Shown here: positions 1 through 9,398 of the stretch, piece after piece
Position numbering within the stretch: the first letter of the stretch is position 1
Layout of the letters: every line of letters starts with the position of its first letter
Source: Clostridium sp. AM34-11AC
GTDB lineage: Bacteria; Bacillota; Clostridia; Lachnospirales; Lachnospiraceae
DNA: 64,000 nucleotides
Reading direction: 5' to 3'
Assembly (NCBI RefSeq): GCF_003435375.1
Contig: NZ_QWGL01000001.1
Location: 186,001-250,000 of the forward strand
Translations under genes and position numbers: made by a program
Notes under the pieces: generated by a model
Databases searched by the model: none
Told to the model about the DNA's origin: nothing
The model's input: only the letters and a program-made list of their open reading frames with translations

Positions 1-549
1 CGGCTTTACAAATACCGGATATGGGATCTCTTTTTCGATTTTCGCGATAACCGCATCCATATCCTTTAATTCCGCTTTCATAACGGAAACGTAAGCTGCC
101 TGACAGATGCCGAGTCCGCTTACCATGCGCTTTGTGGAAAGCTTATCCATCGATACCGCGGAAGCGAGAACGCCGCAGCCGACGTACGGGACCTTCGCAA
201 GCTCAAGGATTCCCTGTACGGTTCCGTCCTCACCGTAGAGACCGTGAAGGACCGGGAATACCACATCCACCGGAATCTTCTCAAAAGATCCGTTCTCTGT
301 GACGATCAGGCATTTCTCCTTTGCGTCCGGAGACAGCACCGCCCCAGTTTTTGACTCTCTCCAGGTATCATCTTTGACCTGGCTTAAGGAGTCCACCTTT
401 ACCCAGTGTCCGTCCTCCGTGATCCCGACGAGGATCACATTATATTTCTCCTCATTGATATTTGCTGCCACATTCTGTACAGACATACAGGATACTACAT
501 GCTCAGATGACTGTCCGCCAAACAGGACAACGATATTTTTCTTTTCCAT
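1..549 (-). CDS. ddl: D-alanine--D-alanine ligase, N-terminal part (runs off left edge)
   Basis: Ligates two D-alanines with ATP to make the dipeptide at the tip of peptidoglycan precursors; cytoplasmic. Only the first 183 codons are present. The N-terminus MEKKNIVVLFGGQSSEH is the classic Ddl/VanA-type opening, and further on come VVFPVLHGLYGEDGTVQG (the HGxxGEDGxxQG motif) and VPYVGCGVLASAVSMDK (GCGxxASAxxMDK). The start ATG is at 547-549, preceded by an AGAGGAA ribosome-binding site about 10 nt upstream. The ATP-grasp catalytic half lies outside the window. It is divergent from spoIIR. Family assignment is from motifs seen directly; nothing suggests a D-Ala-D-Lac variant, but the C-terminal specificity region is not visible. 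Confidence 0.93.
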   Translation of the reverse strand, partial: MEKKNIVVLFGGQSSEHVVSCMSVQNVAANINEEKYNVILVGITEDGHWVKVDSLSQVKDDTWRESKTGAVLSPDAKEKCLIVTENGSFEKIPVDVVFPVLHGLYGEDGTVQGILELAKVPYVGCGVLASAVSMDKLSTKRMVSGLGICQAAYVSVMKAELKDMDAVIAKIEKEIPYPVFVKP

Positions 550-806
550 GATGTTTTTTTTGATTCCTCTCTGATTTTCTATTCAAGTCGAACGTCCGTG
601 AGATTTGGCGCGTGATCCCGGTCAGCAAAGCCGGCAGATTCCTTACAGGACCACTGTGCACCCGAATCATTTCCCCCGATGCACTGGCACTGGACGGGCT
701 GTTTTGACATGTTATCGTTTAGATTATAGCACAACTGGTAATAATTACAAACAGGAAATAACATTTGCCTCTGACATAAAAAGTAAAAAGCAAAGAAGGT
801 GTATCT

Positions 807-1589
807 ATGAAACGAACCTGTAAGCTCAGTCTCTCTTTCCTGTGTTTTTTGATCTGTTTTCTTCTTTCCATGTCCGGCATCCGGGCGCGGGACGAGGCTC
901 TGGCGGCGGATATTGCCCCAAAGATCCTGCGGTTCCATGTTCTCGCGAACAGTGATTCCGCCAAAGACCAGGCGTTAAAGCTTCGGGTGAAGGATCTTCT
1001 TCTGGAAAAGATCCGGGACGGGGCCGCCGCGGGTCAGATCGCCGGAAAAGAGGAGCTGAAAGCATATATCCTGTCTGAATCTTCCACACTGGAAGCCGCA
1101 GCAGAAGACTTTATCCACAGCTTCGGGTATGATTACGCTGTACATGTGGGGATCGAGACCTGCAGGTTTCCGGTGCGCACCTACGGGGACATGACATTTC
1201 CCGCCGGGATGTATGAAGCCGTCCGGGTGACCATCGGGAACGGTGCCGGGCACAATTTCTGGTGTGTTCTGTACCCATCCCTATGCTACACGGACAGCAT
1301 TCATGCATCGATGTCGGAAAAATCAAAGGAAACGCTGAAAGATCTGATTCCGGAGGAAGATTTTCAGGCGCTTTTAAAGGCGAGACCTGCCTGTTTTCTG
1401 AAAAGCACCAGCCCAGCGGTCACAGGCGAGGACACATCTCATACAGCTATCCCCCCTGCAGCCAGCCCTGACAATACAGACAAAACCGCAAGTAAAAAAA
1501 GTGAGCAGGGAACATCTTCCCTGCCCACTGTGAAAGTCCGTTTTCGGATTGCTGAACTATTTTCAGCGCATCCGCAGCTTACTGACTAA
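807..1589 (+). CDS. spoIIR: Stage II sporulation protein R (SpoIIR)
   Basis: SpoIIR is the forespore-made secreted signal that activates SpoIIGA, which then processes pro-sigma-E in the mother cell. The 260-aa product has an N-terminal hydrophobic segment (about residues 8-22) and then the family hallmark LRFHVLANSDSAKDQALKLRVKD (about residues 41-62), followed by TYGDMTFPAGMYEAVRVTIG and the GHNFWCVLYPSLCY motif (about 150-163). A low-complexity stretch (about 190-235) precedes a conserved-looking VKVRFRIAELF tail. The RBS is AGAAGGTG five bases before ATG. The last codons overlap the convergent TolC-like gene by 11 bp, and the coding sequence near the 3' end also forms a terminator for the opposite strand. 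Presence of spoIIR implies an endospore former. Confidence 0.95.
   Translation: MKRTCKLSLSFLCFLICFLLSMSGIRARDEALAADIAPKILRFHVLANSDSAKDQALKLRVKDLLLEKIRDGAAAGQIAGKEELKAYILSESSTLEAAAEDFIHSFGYDYAVHVGIETCRFPVRTYGDMTFPAGMYEAVRVTIGNGAGHNFWCVLYPSLCYTDSIHASMSEKSKETLKDLIPEEDFQALLKARPACFLKSTSPAVTGEDTSHTAIPPAASPDNTDKTASKKSEQGTSSLPTVKVRFRIAELFSAHPQLTD
1493..1524 (-). terminator. Intrinsic terminator of the efflux operon, embedded in spoIIR
   Basis: Read on the minus strand, GCAGGGAA-gatg-TTCCCTGC forms a perfect 8-bp stem (1505-1524), followed after four bases by a run of seven T (plus-strand A run at about 1494-1500). It lies 55-85 bp downstream of the TolC-like stop codon and is fully contained in the spoIIR reading frame. 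Stem and T-tract are seen directly; termination is inferred. Confidence 0.7.
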
Positions 1590-2856
1590 GACTTAAGTTT
1601 CCCTTGACAGCCCAGTCATAGGTCTCCATTGCCTGGAACAATGAGAGGTCTCCGGTCTTCACCGCGATCTCCTTTGTCTTTAAGGAGTTCTGCTGCTGCA
1701 TATACTCAAGGCGTCCGATGGTTCCTAACTGCCATTTTCTCTCGGCAGTCTCCATCTTCGTCTTTTCCAGCTCGTAAGCTGCCTTTGCTGTCTGGAGCTC
1801 GTTTCTCTTCTGGAGAACGTCGTTGTAAAGGTTTACGAGGGAGGACGCGACTTCTTCCTTCTCCTGCTTGATCGTGCGCTGTAAGTTCTGGTACTCGACG
1901 GAGCCTGCGTCCTTGTTGTCGAGGTCCAGCACGTTGTATCGGATCGTAAAGTTGTTGTCCTGCGCCGCCTGTTTGTCCTTCTCCGGGTTCATTCCGTCGA
2001 TCCTTGTAAGATCAGCTGCCGGGACATCCTTGATCTCCGGCTTTGCGTCATACTTCCATCCGAGCATCGTGCAGAGAGTCTGACGGAGCTTCTGCTCACT
2101 GGATGTCAGTGTCAGTTTCGTTGCCTGGGTGGACTCCAGCTGCTGTCTCGCGGAAAGGACCTGGCTCTGGGTCGCAAGACCGTTGGCTGCCTGGTTCTGG
2201 GTGGACTGGTAGACTGCCTCTAAGAGTGTGAGTCCGCTCTCTAAGCTCTCCTCGTTGAGCTTTAACTGCTTGTAGCCGATCATGGCGCTCTGGGCGCCGG
2301 CGGTCAGCGCCGCGCGGGTGCTGTCCACAAGCTTGATATGCATCTGCTCCGGGGATACCTGTTCCAGGCTGTCGCCCTGCAGCGCAATTGCGTCTGCCTG
2401 GTAGTCCATGAGTTCTGAACTGTAATAGAGCTGTGCGTAGTTTGTCGGAGTCATTGCCGGAACTTTACCGATCATCTCTTTGGCTGCGTCAAGAGAGCCT
2501 TTCAGTGTACTTGCCGTATCCGCAAGCTCTCCCGAACTATCCAGTAATTTTGATTTCAGCTTCACGACATCCTTTGCTGCGTCCTTCTTATCGGAATATG
2601 TCTCTTTCACTGTCTTAAACGTCTGGCTGTAGACCTCAACAAGCTTCCCGATCTCGTCATATTCCAGCATGTTATCCGCGAGCTTCTTCATCGTCGCGTC
2701 ATCGTACTCATTTCCCGGCTGGGATATAAATCCGTTCTCATCCGCAACACCGGTCGCCTGAACCGCCTTCGTCGCTGCGAAAGCGTTCACAGGCGCTGCC
2801 GCAAGCGCAAGCGCAAGTGCTGCCGGAATCACACGTCCTGTCAAATTTCTTTTCAT
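1579..2856 (-). CDS. TolC family protein (efflux channel-like), distal gene of RND operon
   Basis: A 425-aa exported protein with a signal peptide (MKRNLTGR, then an Ala/Leu-rich core ending NAFAATKA at about residue 30). The body is mostly long amphipathic helices with Gln/Ala/Lys-rich coiled-coil character and two similar halves, each carrying an LRQTLCTMLGW-like motif, as in TolC/OEP channels. RBS AAAGGAGAAT precedes ATG. In diderms TolC forms the outer-membrane exit duct for RND pumps; here it sits in an RND operon of an apparently monoderm spore former, so its location is uncertain (cell-surface or lipid-independent duct are inferences). It is paralogous to the adjacent upstream gene, sharing the TMLGW(K/E)Y(D/N)A(D/K)PEI block, which suggests tandem duplication. 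Confidence 0.85.
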   Translation of the reverse strand: MKRNLTGRVIPAALALALAAAPVNAFAATKAVQATGVADENGFISQPGNEYDDATMKKLADNMLEYDEIGKLVEVYSQTFKTVKETYSDKKDAAKDVVKLKSKLLDSSGELADTASTLKGSLDAAKEMIGKVPAMTPTNYAQLYYSSELMDYQADAIALQGDSLEQVSPEQMHIKLVDSTRAALTAGAQSAMIGYKQLKLNEESLESGLTLLEAVYQSTQNQAANGLATQSQVLSARQQLESTQATKLTLTSSEQKLRQTLCTMLGWKYDAKPEIKDVPAADLTRIDGMNPEKDKQAAQDNNFTIRYNVLDLDNKDAGSVEYQNLQRTIKQEKEEVASSLVNLYNDVLQKRNELQTAKAAYELEKTKMETAERKWQLGTIGRLEYMQQQNSLKTKEIAVKTGDLSLFQAMETYDWAVKGNLSLSQ

Positions 2857-2868
2857 TCTGATTCTCCT

Positions 2869-4101
2869 TTAGCTCTGCGATGAGGAACCGATATCGAGAA
2901 GTCCCTCAAGCGCCCACTGATAGTTTTCGATTGCTCCTGTAAGGTCGAGCTTTGCCGCTGTGTGGGATGCCTCACTGGAAAGCCATGCGGACTCCGCCTG
3001 GAGGTATTCCTGGCGGCTCATCATTCCGAGGGCATTTTTCCTGTCAGCAGCTGCCTTGTCGGCCTTTGCGGCTCCGTAAAGCGTCTCAGATGCCTCGTAG
3101 GCTTTCTGTTTCTGCTTTACGTCCTGGTACATAAGATCCAGGGAAGAACGGATAGAATCTTCCTGGTCCTTGATATTTCTGGCTTTCTTTACTGCTCCGC
3201 CGGAGGAACTGGCCTTTGCCATTCTTGTATCATACAGCGTATAGTTCATCTCGATGGCCTTCGCCTCGTCCTTCTTCGGATCGAAGGAATCGATCACCGT
3301 AAGATCCGGTTCCGGAACCTTTGTAATCTCAGGGTCCGCGTTGTACTCCCAGCCTAACATCGTGATCAGCGTCTGCTTCTGGCTGTTTAGACTGGATGCC
3401 GCCTGAAGCGCACTTCCGTTTGCGGAATTTAAGGCATCTTCTACGGTCAGAACATCTTCCGTTGACATCATTCCGAGATCTTTTTTCTTCAGTGCCGCCT
3501 CATAATTCTGCTTTGCGATCTCCTGATTTAAGACAGCAATATCATACTGATCCTTTAATGTCTCATAAGTGCGCATCGCTTCCCTTGCGGTTTTTGTCTT
3601 CTCATTTCTCGCGATACGAAGTCCGCGGAGTGCTGAGCCGCCGTTCTTTTTTCCATTTGCGGTATCTTCCAGCTGCTGCGCATAAGCGCGCAGGGCATGC
3701 ATGTTTGTCCTATATTCTTTATATTCGCTGCGGGTTGAGCTGTCATTTTTCAGATCATCCGCGTCATTCTCCAGCTCATCCGCCTCCGCGCGGAGATCCG
3801 CCGCCAGCGCTGACATCTGGTCCTTTGTAAGGCCCGTGGATCCGCCCGGATTGTAATAATACTTCTGCAGCTGGTTCTGATAATCCGTATTATACCTCTC
3901 GATCAGTCCCGGGAGCTCCCAGTATTCCAGGGTATTGTCCTTAAACTTTTCAAGCGCTGCTTCGTCATATTCTGTGACCGCGACATCCTTCGTCGCAGCT
4001 AACGCAGGAATTCCGGTACCCGCTGCCGCCAGGGAAAGACTTCCCATAAAAACGGCTGAGAGCACGGTCAGACCTGCCTTTTTCCATTGATTCTGTCTCA
4101 T
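2869..4101 (-). CDS. TolC family protein, first copy in RND operon
   Basis: A roughly 410-aa TolC/OEP-like protein. I place the start at 4101, where GGAGGG lies 6-9 bases before ATG and a clean signal peptide follows (MRQNQWKK, then a hydrophobic core ending IPALAATKD); a longer in-frame start at 4197 lacks an RBS. The mature part is long-helical with repeated Asp/Glu/Ala segments and a TMLGWEYNADPEI block matching the downstream paralogue. It lies between the RND permease gene and the second TolC-like gene on the same strand, so it is presumably part of the same export complex. Two OEP-like subunits could form a hetero-oligomer, or serve different partners; the sequence does not decide. Confidence 0.85.
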   Translation of the reverse strand: MRQNQWKKAGLTVLSAVFMGSLSLAAAGTGIPALAATKDVAVTEYDEAALEKFKDNTLEYWELPGLIERYNTDYQNQLQKYYYNPGGSTGLTKDQMSALAADLRAEADELENDADDLKNDSSTRSEYKEYRTNMHALRAYAQQLEDTANGKKNGGSALRGLRIARNEKTKTAREAMRTYETLKDQYDIAVLNQEIAKQNYEAALKKKDLGMMSTEDVLTVEDALNSANGSALQAASSLNSQKQTLITMLGWEYNADPEITKVPEPDLTVIDSFDPKKDEAKAIEMNYTLYDTRMAKASSSGGAVKKARNIKDQEDSIRSSLDLMYQDVKQKQKAYEASETLYGAAKADKAAADRKNALGMMSRQEYLQAESAWLSSEASHTAAKLDLTGAIENYQWALEGLLDIGSSSQS

Positions 4102-4332
4102 AGGTTTCCCTCCATCTATGAGCATAACGATTTCATCGCAGAAACGCAATAACATTTCTCTTACATTTTCTTTCCAAATACGGCAATCCGGTGGCAATTT
4201 TATTCACCCCGGCTTCCGCCTCCAAAAGCAGGAAGCCCCGCAGAGCGTTCCGCATTCCGGCTGACCGCCTCCCGACCGGGCAGCGGCCGTCTCTTGCAGA
4301 CTCTGCAGGGATCCGCTTTCAATGTTCAAAGC

Positions 4333-7300
4333 TTAATCTACGTCAACGATTTCTTCCTTATCCGTATTCTTTCCGCTCATGATCACATAGAAGACCGGAA
4401 GAACAAGAAGTGCCATCGCTGTAGAGACGATCAGTCCACCGACATCCACGAGTGCGAGTCCCTGCATCGTCTTACCGGCATTTCCGTAAGCCGCCGCCAT
4501 CGGGATCATTGCCACGATCGTCGTGAGTGTTGTCATGAACATCGGGCGCATACGGGTCGCGCCGGCTTCAATGACCGCCTCCTTAAAGTTCATCGTTGCC
4601 CGGTACTGGTTCGCCGTATCGACGTACAAAATACCGTTGTTTACTACCGTTCCGACTAACATTAAGAAGCCTAACAGGGAGGTCATGCTGATCGGGCAGT
4701 CCACTAACCATAAGAACAGGAAGGAACCGATCAGGGCGAACGGGATCGTCGTCATCACCATGATGGAGAACTTCGGTGACTCGAACTGTGCAGCCATTAC
4801 AACAAATACAAGGAATACGGCTGTGGCGATCGCCTGTCCCAGGGACGCAAACTCTTCGTTCATCATCTTTGTGGATGTGTTTTCCTGCATGGAGATCGTG
4901 CCGGATAAGTACTTATCGATGACCTCCTTCTGGATCTTATCCTTCGTGGTGCTGTCCGCTCCCTCTGTCAGCGTACCGGTGATCGTCACCTGATACTGCT
5001 TATCACTCTTTGTGATACTCTGCGGGCTGTCCTTGAAGCCGATATCCGCGATATCCATAAGGGCTACGGATCCGCCGGTCGCTGTCGGAAGAACGATTCC
5101 CTGGAGCTTATCGATCGTATCGTACTCATCATCCGCGTACTCAACCTTTACATCGATATCATTTCCGTCAACATTCAGGGTCGTTGCCGTCGTTCCGCTG
5201 ACCATCATGTATACCTGGGAAGCAACGGCGGTCGGGGAAAGTCCCTCCGCTGCCGCCTTGACCGGATCCACATTGATCTTTACAAGGGGAGCACTGTTTT
5301 CAAGGGAAGAGTGGATGTTTGTCGCATCCGGGCGTTTCTGGAGCTCGGAAACGATCTCATCCGATGCTTTCTTTAAGTCATCGTACTGTGTGCTGACAAG
5401 AATATATTCGAGATCCTCCGCATTTCCCATGGACATCCCACTACCCAGAGAGCTCTGGCTTTCCAGACTGACCGAACAATCCGACCATTTCTGCATATCG
5501 CGTTTCCATTCCTTGAGCACCTGATCCGTCTTTCTGCCTCTGTCATCCTTTAAATATGCCGTCAGGGTCGCTCCGCTTCCGCCCATATTCATGGAAAGTC
5601 CGGAACTTCCGTAGGAGAGCATGTAGGAATCAAGATCCGGATCCTGAGTCACATAGTTCTCTGCTCTCTGGAGGATCTTATCGACCTCCTCGATCTTAAG
5701 ACCCGGCTGGGTCTCAATCGTCACTGCGATCGTTCCCTGATCATCTGCCGGCATAAGCTCTGTCTTTAACTTTGTCGCAAGGAACAGGGAGAAGATCACA
5801 AGCACAACGGCGGTTCCCATGACCATCGCTTTTTTCTTTAAAAGCTTCTCCATCAGGGAACGGTATCCATTCTGCAGAGCTCTCATGATGCCGGAGGCCG
5901 GGGTATTTTCCTTCTCCTTCGGACGGTAGTACACGTAACAGAGCGGTACAAGCGTCATCGCGGAAATCAGGGACGCAATCATACAGAATACGATTGTGAA
6001 GCCTAACGGCTTGAACATCTGTCCGCTCATTCCGGAGATCAGAGCTAACGGGATAAATACGACACAGGTCGTAACGGTACCGCCGATAATGGATTCCAGC
6101 ACAGCTGCAGTACCATCGATTGCGGCTTTTCTCGTTTCAACAAAGCCACCGCCCTTATCCGTAAAGCGGAAGCAGCTTTCCAGAACTACGATTGAGTTAT
6201 CAACCATCATTCCGACGCCGAGAACCAGACTCGACAGGGTGATGACGTTTAACGTAAAGCCCATGGTCTTCATGAGGATGAGGGCCGCTAAAATTGATAC
6301 CGGGATGGAGGTTCCGACGATCAGGGATGCCTTGATATCCCCGAAGAACAGCCAGATGATGAACATCGCAATAATGACTGCCATGATCATGGTCTGGAAT
6401 ACGCTCTTTAAGGAATTGCTGATCTGATCACTGTAATCATTGACAACGACGTACTCCAGAGACGGATCCTGTGCTTTTAACGTTTGCATTGTCTCCTGGA
6501 CTGCCTTGGAAACGGTAATGTGGTCGCTGTCCTGATTTTTCTTGACACCGATCGTCATCGTGTCTTTGCCGTCGTAACGTCCGATACTGTCCTTTGCCTC
6601 AACGGTATTGTAGATATTGGCAACATCTTCCATATAGATGATATTTCCGTTGCCCAGTGTGATCGGGATCTTCTTTAAAAGCTCCATCGTGTCAAAGGAT
6701 GTTCCGGATGTCACGGAAAGATCCTTGTTTCCGACGGAGGTACTTCCGATCGGCATGGAAAAGTCCGCAGACTTTAAAGCCGCAATGATGGTATTCATGT
6801 TCACATGATACTGGCTTAATTTTTCCGGGATCAGCTCCGCCTTGATATAGGCCTCCTGACCACCGGATACGTCGACACTGGCTACGGAAGTCAGTTTTTC
6901 GATCTCTGGAACGATATCGTCATTTACATAGTTATAGAGGTTATCCACGCTGTCATTGTTGACCGCGAGGGTGATGGACGGCGTACTGTTGATATCCATC
7001 TCGATGATCGTCGGGGTATCGACATCATCCGGGAGATCCGACTTGATCCCATCCAGCTTTTTCTTTAAGTCATCGTAAGCTTTATCGATATCCTGGTCAT
7101 AGTCATACTGGACCAGGACCATTCCGAAGTTTTCCGAAGACATGCTGGTGACGGAATCGACACCGGAAAGCGTTCCGATCTCATCCTCTATCTTACTGAT
7201 CACAAGCTGATCCACGTCATCCGGGCTTGCTCCCGGGTAGACCGCGCTGACGATCAGCATCGGCATCTCCATTTCCGGGATCAGCTCAAGCTGGGATGAA

Positions 7301-7389
7301 AAGATCGAGCTGAGACCGAATACGATCAGGCAGAGCACAACAAGAACAGTTGTGACCGGCCGTTTTAAGACCTTTTTGGTAAGTCCCAT
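4333..7389 (-). CDS. RND efflux transporter permease (AcrB/HAE-like)
   Basis: A 1018-aa proton-driven resistance-nodulation-division pump of the inner membrane. It has the typical layout: TM1 near residues 10-30, a large extracytoplasmic loop, TM2-6 from about 335, a second loop, and TM8-12 in the last 170 residues. The GVGMMVDNSIVVLE segment in TM4 holds the conserved Asp of the proton relay; family motifs EMEMPMLIVSAVYPGASPDDV (N-terminal loop) and MTSLLGFLMLVGTVVNNGILYVD (TM11 region) are clear. RBS AAGGAGG lies 11 bases before ATG. It sits between the adaptor and the TolC-like genes, forming a complete tripartite set. Substrate is not deducible. Confidence 0.93.
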   Translation of the reverse strand: MGLTKKVLKRPVTTVLVVLCLIVFGLSSIFSSQLELIPEMEMPMLIVSAVYPGASPDDVDQLVISKIEDEIGTLSGVDSVTSMSSENFGMVLVQYDYDQDIDKAYDDLKKKLDGIKSDLPDDVDTPTIIEMDINSTPSITLAVNNDSVDNLYNYVNDDIVPEIEKLTSVASVDVSGGQEAYIKAELIPEKLSQYHVNMNTIIAALKSADFSMPIGSTSVGNKDLSVTSGTSFDTMELLKKIPITLGNGNIIYMEDVANIYNTVEAKDSIGRYDGKDTMTIGVKKNQDSDHITVSKAVQETMQTLKAQDPSLEYVVVNDYSDQISNSLKSVFQTMIMAVIIAMFIIWLFFGDIKASLIVGTSIPVSILAALILMKTMGFTLNVITLSSLVLGVGMMVDNSIVVLESCFRFTDKGGGFVETRKAAIDGTAAVLESIIGGTVTTCVVFIPLALISGMSGQMFKPLGFTIVFCMIASLISAMTLVPLCYVYYRPKEKENTPASGIMRALQNGYRSLMEKLLKKKAMVMGTAVVLVIFSLFLATKLKTELMPADDQGTIAVTIETQPGLKIEEVDKILQRAENYVTQDPDLDSYMLSYGSSGLSMNMGGSGATLTAYLKDDRGRKTDQVLKEWKRDMQKWSDCSVSLESQSSLGSGMSMGNAEDLEYILVSTQYDDLKKASDEIVSELQKRPDATNIHSSLENSAPLVKINVDPVKAAAEGLSPTAVASQVYMMVSGTTATTLNVDGNDIDVKVEYADDEYDTIDKLQGIVLPTATGGSVALMDIADIGFKDSPQSITKSDKQYQVTITGTLTEGADSTTKDKIQKEVIDKYLSGTISMQENTSTKMMNEEFASLGQAIATAVFLVFVVMAAQFESPKFSIMVMTTIPFALIGSFLFLWLVDCPISMTSLLGFLMLVGTVVNNGILYVDTANQYRATMNFKEAVIEAGATRMRPMFMTTLTTIVAMIPMAAAYGNAGKTMQGLALVDVGGLIVSTAMALLVLPVFYVIMSGKNTDKEEIVDVD

Positions 7390-7404
7390 GTTCCTTGTGC
7401 CTCC

Positions 7405-8577
7405 TTATTTTGCTGCCGTTTCCGCGGCTTCTGTAGTCTCTTCTGCTGTTGTCTCACTACTGTCTGTATCTCCTTCAGAGCTCTCCTCGCTGTCGGCTTC
7501 CGTTTCCTCGCCATCATCACTGCCCTGAATATTCACAGCGGCGCCGTCATAAAGCTCCTTGGACCAGCTTGTGATGACCTCGTCGTCGTAGGAAAGTCCG
7601 GAAACGATCTGAATCTTGTCAGAATCGATGAGTCCGTCTTCCACCGGAGTCTTTTTCGCCGTTGATGTCGCGGCATCATATGTATACACGTAAGCGTCTC
7701 CATTGCTGTAGTTCACACAGTCTGCCGGAACGACCATGACGTTGTCCGCCTTCTCCGCTGTCACATAAACCTTTACCATCGTTCCGCTGGCAAGTCCGTC
7801 CGCGTCCCCCAAGGTCGCTTTCACCTTGAAAAGTCCTGTGGACGCGTCCACCATGCTGCCGATCTCGGAGATCGCGCCGCTGTAATCCGTTCCGTTCTTC
7901 TCCACCGTCACAGGATCACCGATATTTAATCCCTTCATGACACGCTCCGACACGTTGAAGGTCAGTGTTTTTCCGCCTGCACCGGATACAACACCTGCGA
8001 CAGAACCGCCCGCAGACATATCATGCACCTGCACGCCAAACTGCTCTAAGACACCGGCGATCGGCGCGGTAACGACCGTGTTCTCGCTCTGGGTATCATA
8101 GTTTAATTTTGCGGAATCATACTGGAGCTTCGCCATGGACAGACCGCTTACCGCCTGCTCGTAGGCCTGAGCGGAAATATCCCCGCTCTCGTAGAGCGCC
8201 TTCATCCTGTTTACAGATGTCTGGGCATCATTTAAGGATACCTGAGTCGTATTTAACGTGATCCTTGCCGCGTCTAACTGCTTGTTGTCGATGCGGAACA
8301 GCTTCTGTCCCTTCTGTACGGTATCGCCCTGATTTACATAAACCTCCAGTACTTCTCCGCTTCCCTTCGGGATAATGTATACCTGATCTGCCGGTTCCAC
8401 GGTACCTGTCAGTCCTGTGGAAAGTTCAATATTTCCTGTCTCCGGTGTCTGGACGACGACGGTCGGGTTCGGAACGGCCTCGATCGGCTCTTCTTTTTTC
8501 GTAAATCTTGTGAACATCAGGACTCCAAATGCGCCGACGCATACAAGTCCGATTACGATCTTACCTGCTTTCTTCAT
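7405..8577 (-). CDS. RND efflux membrane-fusion (adaptor) subunit, HlyD/AcrA family
   Basis: A 390-aa adaptor with an N-terminal membrane anchor (KIVIGLVCVGAFGVLMF, residues 5-21), a split barrel-sandwich/lipoyl domain (VYIIPKGSGEVLEVYVNQGDTVQKGQKLFRID, then VVTAPIAGVLEQFGVQVHD), an intervening helical hairpin (about 105-165) and beta-barrel domains after it. The last 45 residues are an acidic Glu/Ser/Thr tail not usual for AcrA proteins. RBS GAGGAGG precedes ATG. It bridges the RND pump to the TolC-like subunits. It is the first structural gene behind the TetR gene, so likely under its control. Confidence 0.92.
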   Translation of the reverse strand: MKKAGKIVIGLVCVGAFGVLMFTRFTKKEEPIEAVPNPTVVVQTPETGNIELSTGLTGTVEPADQVYIIPKGSGEVLEVYVNQGDTVQKGQKLFRIDNKQLDAARITLNTTQVSLNDAQTSVNRMKALYESGDISAQAYEQAVSGLSMAKLQYDSAKLNYDTQSENTVVTAPIAGVLEQFGVQVHDMSAGGSVAGVVSGAGGKTLTFNVSERVMKGLNIGDPVTVEKNGTDYSGAISEIGSMVDASTGLFKVKATLGDADGLASGTMVKVYVTAEKADNVMVVPADCVNYSNGDAYVYTYDAATSTAKKTPVEDGLIDSDKIQIVSGLSYDDEVITSWSKELYDGAAVNIQGSDDGEETEADSEESSEGDTDSSETTAEETTEAAETAAK

Positions 8578-8682
8578 GGTTCCTCCTCATTTTCTGCAAC
8601 CTGTTGCTTTTTGATCTCTCCTGCGGATTCTTTTCTTTCTTCCGGTCCGCATGTTCTGTTTCGCGGGCAGCTTTTCTATTCC

Positions 8683-9333
8683 TTACCGCTGCTCCTCTTC
8701 CCTGCTGTCTGATCTATATGCACATATGCCATAGTGGAGCATACGGATATGGCGTTTGTAATACTCAGAAGCTTCCTCTTTCTTCTCCCCGTCACGGAAA
8801 AAGCGCTTGAGCGACATCATAAATACAACCATATGCATTTCGATCAGCTCATTTAAAGCCTCCCTGCTGATCGGCTCTTTGTCCTGATCGATATTTTCAT
8901 ATAATAGCTTCATAAAGCTCTGATTCTCCCGGCATACCTGCGGGTCATACTCCGGATCACCCCTGAAAATATCCATGAACTTTGCGCTCTTGATCAGATT
9001 CTGAAAAATATTGATCAGACCTGCCCGCTCCATAAGATCCAGTCCGCGGTCGAACACATTCTCAAGCATATCCCAAAGGTCGCCTCCGTTTTCCCGGAGC
9101 CGCTCGATATAGTTGTTAAAATGCTGTTCTGCCTGGGCGTAGATCAGCCACTTCAACAGATCCTGCTTATCTTCAAAATATGTATAAAAACTTCCTCTTG
9201 ATATATTCGCGTCGTGAACGATCCGGTTGATCGACGCCTCCTCCAGAGGCACTCTTATAAACTCCTTTGCCGCTGCGATTCGAATTGCTTCAATTTTCTC
9301 TTTCGGAAGCCGCAGAAACCGCTCGGTCGGCAT
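8683..9333 (-). CDS. TetR/AcrR-family transcriptional regulator
   Basis: A 216-aa repressor of the TetR fold. The N-terminal HTH is clear: IRIAAAKEFIRVPLEEASINRIVHDANISRGSFYTYFEDKQDLL (about residues 17-60), with the family signature SRGSFYTYFEDK. The C-terminal ligand-binding domain is all-helical and unassignable to a ligand. An AAGGGAGATGG RBS precedes ATG. It is the promoter-proximal gene of the efflux operon, 105 bp from the adaptor gene, so it most likely autoregulates and represses the pump through the two palindromes in the promoter upstream. Release by a pump substrate is the usual mechanism in this family; here that is inference. Confidence 0.93.
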   Translation of the reverse strand: MPTERFLRLPKEKIEAIRIAAAKEFIRVPLEEASINRIVHDANISRGSFYTYFEDKQDLLKWLIYAQAEQHFNNYIERLRENGGDLWDMLENVFDRGLDLMERAGLINIFQNLIKSAKFMDIFRGDPEYDPQVCRENQSFMKLLYENIDQDKEPISREALNELIEMHMVVFMMSLKRFFRDGEKKEEASEYYKRHIRMLHYGICAYRSDSREEEQR

Positions 9334-9398
9334 AATTCCATCTCCCTTCTGTCGAAATCACAAAACGTATTTCTGACATTTCCCTTCTTTTGTAAAAG

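Noticed and set aside
4200..4332. Hairpin GGCTTCC/GGAAGCC between the RND and TolC-like genes as a terminator
   Set aside because: Long loop and no T-tract; at most a weak processing or attenuation site.
4523..6427. Long open frames on the plus strand opposite the RND pump gene
   Set aside because: They are antisense shadows of a strongly conserved RND coding sequence and show no RBS or family motif.
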